Shown here in pieces: positions 60,767 to 64,000 of a stretch of 64,000 nucleotides of DNA (within the stretch, counting starts at the first letter, position 1; each line of letters starts with the position of its first letter). Made by a program: the position numbers and the translations under genes. The stretch comes from Sipunculus nudus (Eukaryota > Annelida > Sipuncula > Golfingiida > Sipunculidae): NCBI GenBank assembly GCA_026874595.1, contig CM049314.1, positions 23,199,729-23,263,728 of the forward strand, written 5' to 3'. A model generated the notes under the pieces. That model did no database searches and had not been told where the DNA came from. It saw nothing but the letters and a program-made list of their open reading frames with translations.

Positions 60767-61470
60767 TTTTAGCTCAGCTGACTAACATAGCTAAGTCATC
60801 TGAGCTAGAGTCATGGTACTTTGTCCGTCATCCGTCCATTTGGCCATCCGGCCGTCCGGCTGTTAACATGGGAACATTTAAAACTGTTGGACCTATGAAT
60901 CCAAAGTTTTGCATACAGTTAGATGTCCCCCAAATCTCCTACCATACTGAAAATTGGGTCACCAGGACTTCGTTCCTTCGAAATATTAAGGAAATACCTC
61001 CATTTTCCATAAAAAAAGCCATTGTTACACTTCAAGGCTACCTTATATCAACACCACCTATCTGTTTTTGATCATATTTAGTATTCGTATTCTTTCATAC
61101 ATTTTCTATGAACATACAAAAAATTAGGTCAGTAATGCATATTTTTTTAAGTTATGGGCCCAAATATTTTGCAGTTTTTTCAGGAAATAAATTTATTCAC
61201 TTAACATGAGAATTGCTTAAGCTGGAAACATTTTTACAGGGATATAACTTTATTTATTTTTAATCAAGATTCAATTGTTTACCTAAAATTAGATCTGACT
61301 TTTGCAAATTTTTTAAGTTTTTAGCATAAATAAAAAAAACAATACCACAAATTTTGTCCATCCTTGGCTACGGCACATTTTTTCCAGGTAAGCACTGTTG
61401 ATTTAATTTTTACAGCATATATACATAAGGATTGAATCTTTTAAAATCTGAAATTTCAAAGGAATTGAAT
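60767..61470 (-). repeat. AGCTCAGCTGA-ended repeat, copy 3 (inverted)
   Basis: Starts TTTTAGCTCAGCTGACTAAC, then GTCCGTCATCCGTCC, then the body that is the reverse complement of 39,690-40,350. This is the most complete copy, about 700 bases. Confidence 0.85.
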
Positions 61471-64000
61471 GAAAAGGAAAGCTTTTATTCAAGTTTTCAT
61501 ACACCATGTCAAGTGTTGTTTACATCAAGCCCACCTAGTAGTACAGCATTCACTTGTGTTATGTAACCCTCTCCAGTCAGCTTGCCTTGGCTCAGCTTGG
61601 CCACTACCAGCAGGCTTCCCCTCTGCCCTGCACTCCCCCCCCCCCCCCCCCCCCCAAGCTGGTGCCCCAAGCTGGTGCATAAACTAGATGAATGGTATAA
61701 TTTTCTGTATTTGATTCATTCTTTTTCTAGACTATGCTGCATTTTAGATCAGGGTTACAATTATAGAAGTGCACATTTAATTGTGTCCAAAAAGTGGTGT
61801 ATTGCTATGAAAGTGTGGATGTTCATCAGATAAGTAATTCCTTACTTCAGAAGAGTAAAAACTTCACCAGGTGTGAAATTGACTATTAATTCCAGTAATA
61901 AAATATAGCTGAGATAGTAATTAGCACAATGATCTTGTTTGTCCCTCCTTCGGCCAACAGTGTGTAAACTTTATTTGAAAAGATGTTTTTATTTTATCAA
62001 ATTTACTGAATTTTTCATTTCGGTGAATAAAATTAAGTATGTACATAAAACTCCAAATTACAAAATTTTTATTAGTGATTCAAGGAATAATCTTGAAGAT
62101 GCCATGTTGTGGCATTATCTTCTTTTAAATTGCATAATATGCATTCACGATTGGGCCAAAATTTTGCTTGTGTATAGATCTCACATAGCTCTTCATCATA
62201 GACAAAACTGGTGGCGCCACCTGCAACCGCTTATGCACAGCATCAATCTGTGATCTGCCTTGGGATAAAATCACTCATATCTCAGCAGTGGGTTGACTTA
62301 TCCACCTGAAATTTTGCAGGTTTATACATCCTGGACAATTTTCTTGATTTTATGACAGATGGCACCACCTACATTCATGTTTAAGCTGCAGACATCCATG
62401 CTAATATGCAACACACCACGCTCCATTTCCCTTGCCACTTAATCCATGCCTCACTTCACCCGTCCCAAGCAGATTTCTGCGGATACACATAGTGGCTTGT
62501 TGACTACCCATATTCTGGTTTTAAAATGTCCTAGTCCGAAACTTGCAGTTCAGAAACCGTCAGTTCGGTAAACTATACTGTGACAAAATAATCCGATTTC
62601 TCTAAAATGAAATCAGACGTTTTACTCGAAACGTGTACTGCATGTGTTGTTGTTCCTTTAAATATTTTTTTTTGCTCTGAACAGTATCCGTTTAATTTAA
62701 CTTTAAAGTATTATTATTTTCTAGATTTAGGCCTACTGATTTTGTGGGTAAAATATGAAAATATATATCCAAACCTTGTGGATTCGACCATACAACACCA
62801 TTAATGTTATCAACAAGATTTTATATGTGTAGCTTGTGAGCTGCAAAAAAAAAAAAAAAAAACACAGGGTTCTCATATTACACTAATATTTTGATGATTG
62901 AATTTTGTTTTAATTTCATTTCATAATATTTCCACGATTAAGCCTTGCCAATATTTGATATTTTGTTACTAATCGTTGAATGTCAGCAGGCCTGCCAAAT
63001 CACTCTTTTTAAAAATAGTCACTCTTTTATTTTTGGAGTTACTGAAAACGATGCTAATTCATATCGCTTCTTTCAATCTGTTTTTTAGCAGCACATGCAC
63101 AGCACTTTTTCTCTTTTTTTTTAGTGAAAAAGTATATATTTTTTCTCTCCCGCTTTAACAGTCCAGAGAGGAAACTACTGGAGGGCAATAAATAAAACTC
63201 GGAAGTCGGAAGCCATTTCAATTTTTGGTATAATTAAAAAAAAAATGACGATCATACCAAGACTTTTTTGTTAATATTGAAGATATCGGCCCCCTTGGTA
63301 AAACCAGAAAGTCTCACAAACGTATATTCCCATATATGAAAATTAAAGCATTTTTTATGCGTCGGAAGCCTCTCGGAAGTCATCCTGAAGTGACAGATGA
63401 TGTTCAAAATGCATAAAATGCGGAAATCTAGACAATAGCACCAACCAACAATGACACAGAAAAAGTCTTGCATCATTCCAAATTTAAATTTAAGTAATAT
63501 TTATGATTTTGAATAAAATCATAATGTATATTACTAATTTAACATAATGATATATAAAATATAAAAAAAATAAATAAATAAATGTTGAAATGTACATTCA
63601 AATGTAATACATTATATATCATATTGTGACGTAATATTTTAATATCGAATGTTATTTCATAAATATAATATAAAAGCATTTAAAATTTCGTAATTTTATC
63701 AAAATAATTTAATGTCTCTTAGGTTTTGTATTAATAAAACTATTTTTTATATCCATTAAGGTACTACATACAAAAATAATGAAACTTATTTTATCCATGC
63801 ATTATAGGGTGCTATATATTCAACGCATATAACTCTCCAAGGCTTGCTGAATACTGATCGCCTAACGTATAGGCCTATATGGAACATTGCACAAACAATT
63901 TGCCTAAAACATTGTAAAAACACTTTCAAAATATTTCAAAAATTAAAAAAAGGTAAAACTGCATAACTATGAAAGATTGAAAATAAGGCATGTGATGTTT
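61471..64000. other. Non-coding right edge
   Basis: Holds a C homopolymer at about 61,628-61,655 and A/T-rich tracts. Reading frames are short and show no family resemblance or splice pattern. I see no gene. Confidence 0.5.

Overview
The window looks like AT-rich, repeat-laden animal DNA, most likely from a mollusc and probably a bivalve. Genes are split into short exons with GT/AG introns. Protein matches are to animal families (USP9X/FAF, BTB, EMC5/MMGT1). The intergenic DNA is filled with tRNA-derived SINEs, hAT-like elements and GACCTTGACC/AGCTCAGCTGA repeats that I associate with bivalve genomes. The species call is inference.

Left 39 kb: two head-to-tail copies of an ~18.5 kb segment (copy A about 2.1-20.6 kb, copy B about 20.6-39.2 kb). 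Each copy carries, on the minus strand, the same ten exons. Six encode a piece that aligns without gaps between copies to the N-terminal armadillo-like region of the deubiquitinase USP9X/FAF. Four encode two successive BTB/POZ domains, each followed by a short helical BACK-like exon. Every splice phase from the first USP9X-like exon to the last BTB exon is compatible, so I read this as one gene: a USP9X-N-terminal/double-BTB fusion with no peptidase domain. Copy B is open from 35,630 to a stop at 22,553. In copy A the USP9X-like exons are intact, but the first BTB exon is frameshifted and the last exon has lost its 5' half. No exon upstream of 35,630 or 15,660 could be identified. The copies also differ by dated insertions: a 1.48 kb hAT-like element in copy A, and a CTGCT-rich element and a SINE in copy B, each with an empty site in the other copy.

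Middle (39-57 kb): a complete four-exon EMC5/MMGT1 gene on the minus strand (54,939 to 41,405; 106 aa), a subunit of the ER membrane protein complex. Its introns hold most of the mobile DNA: two tandem arrays with ~140 bp monomers rich in TGACCTTGA motifs, SINEs, hAT elements (one with the tail of a transposase) and a MITE carrying a CTCF-like motif. A long-inverted-repeat element with a Ulp1-type protease fragment sits just upstream of the start codon.

Right end (57-64 kb): a 2.7 kb minisatellite of 45 bp and 33 bp units, another copy of the AGCTCAGCTGA repeat, then AT-rich sequence with no recognisable gene. No CRISPR, operon, rRNA or functional tRNA gene was seen.
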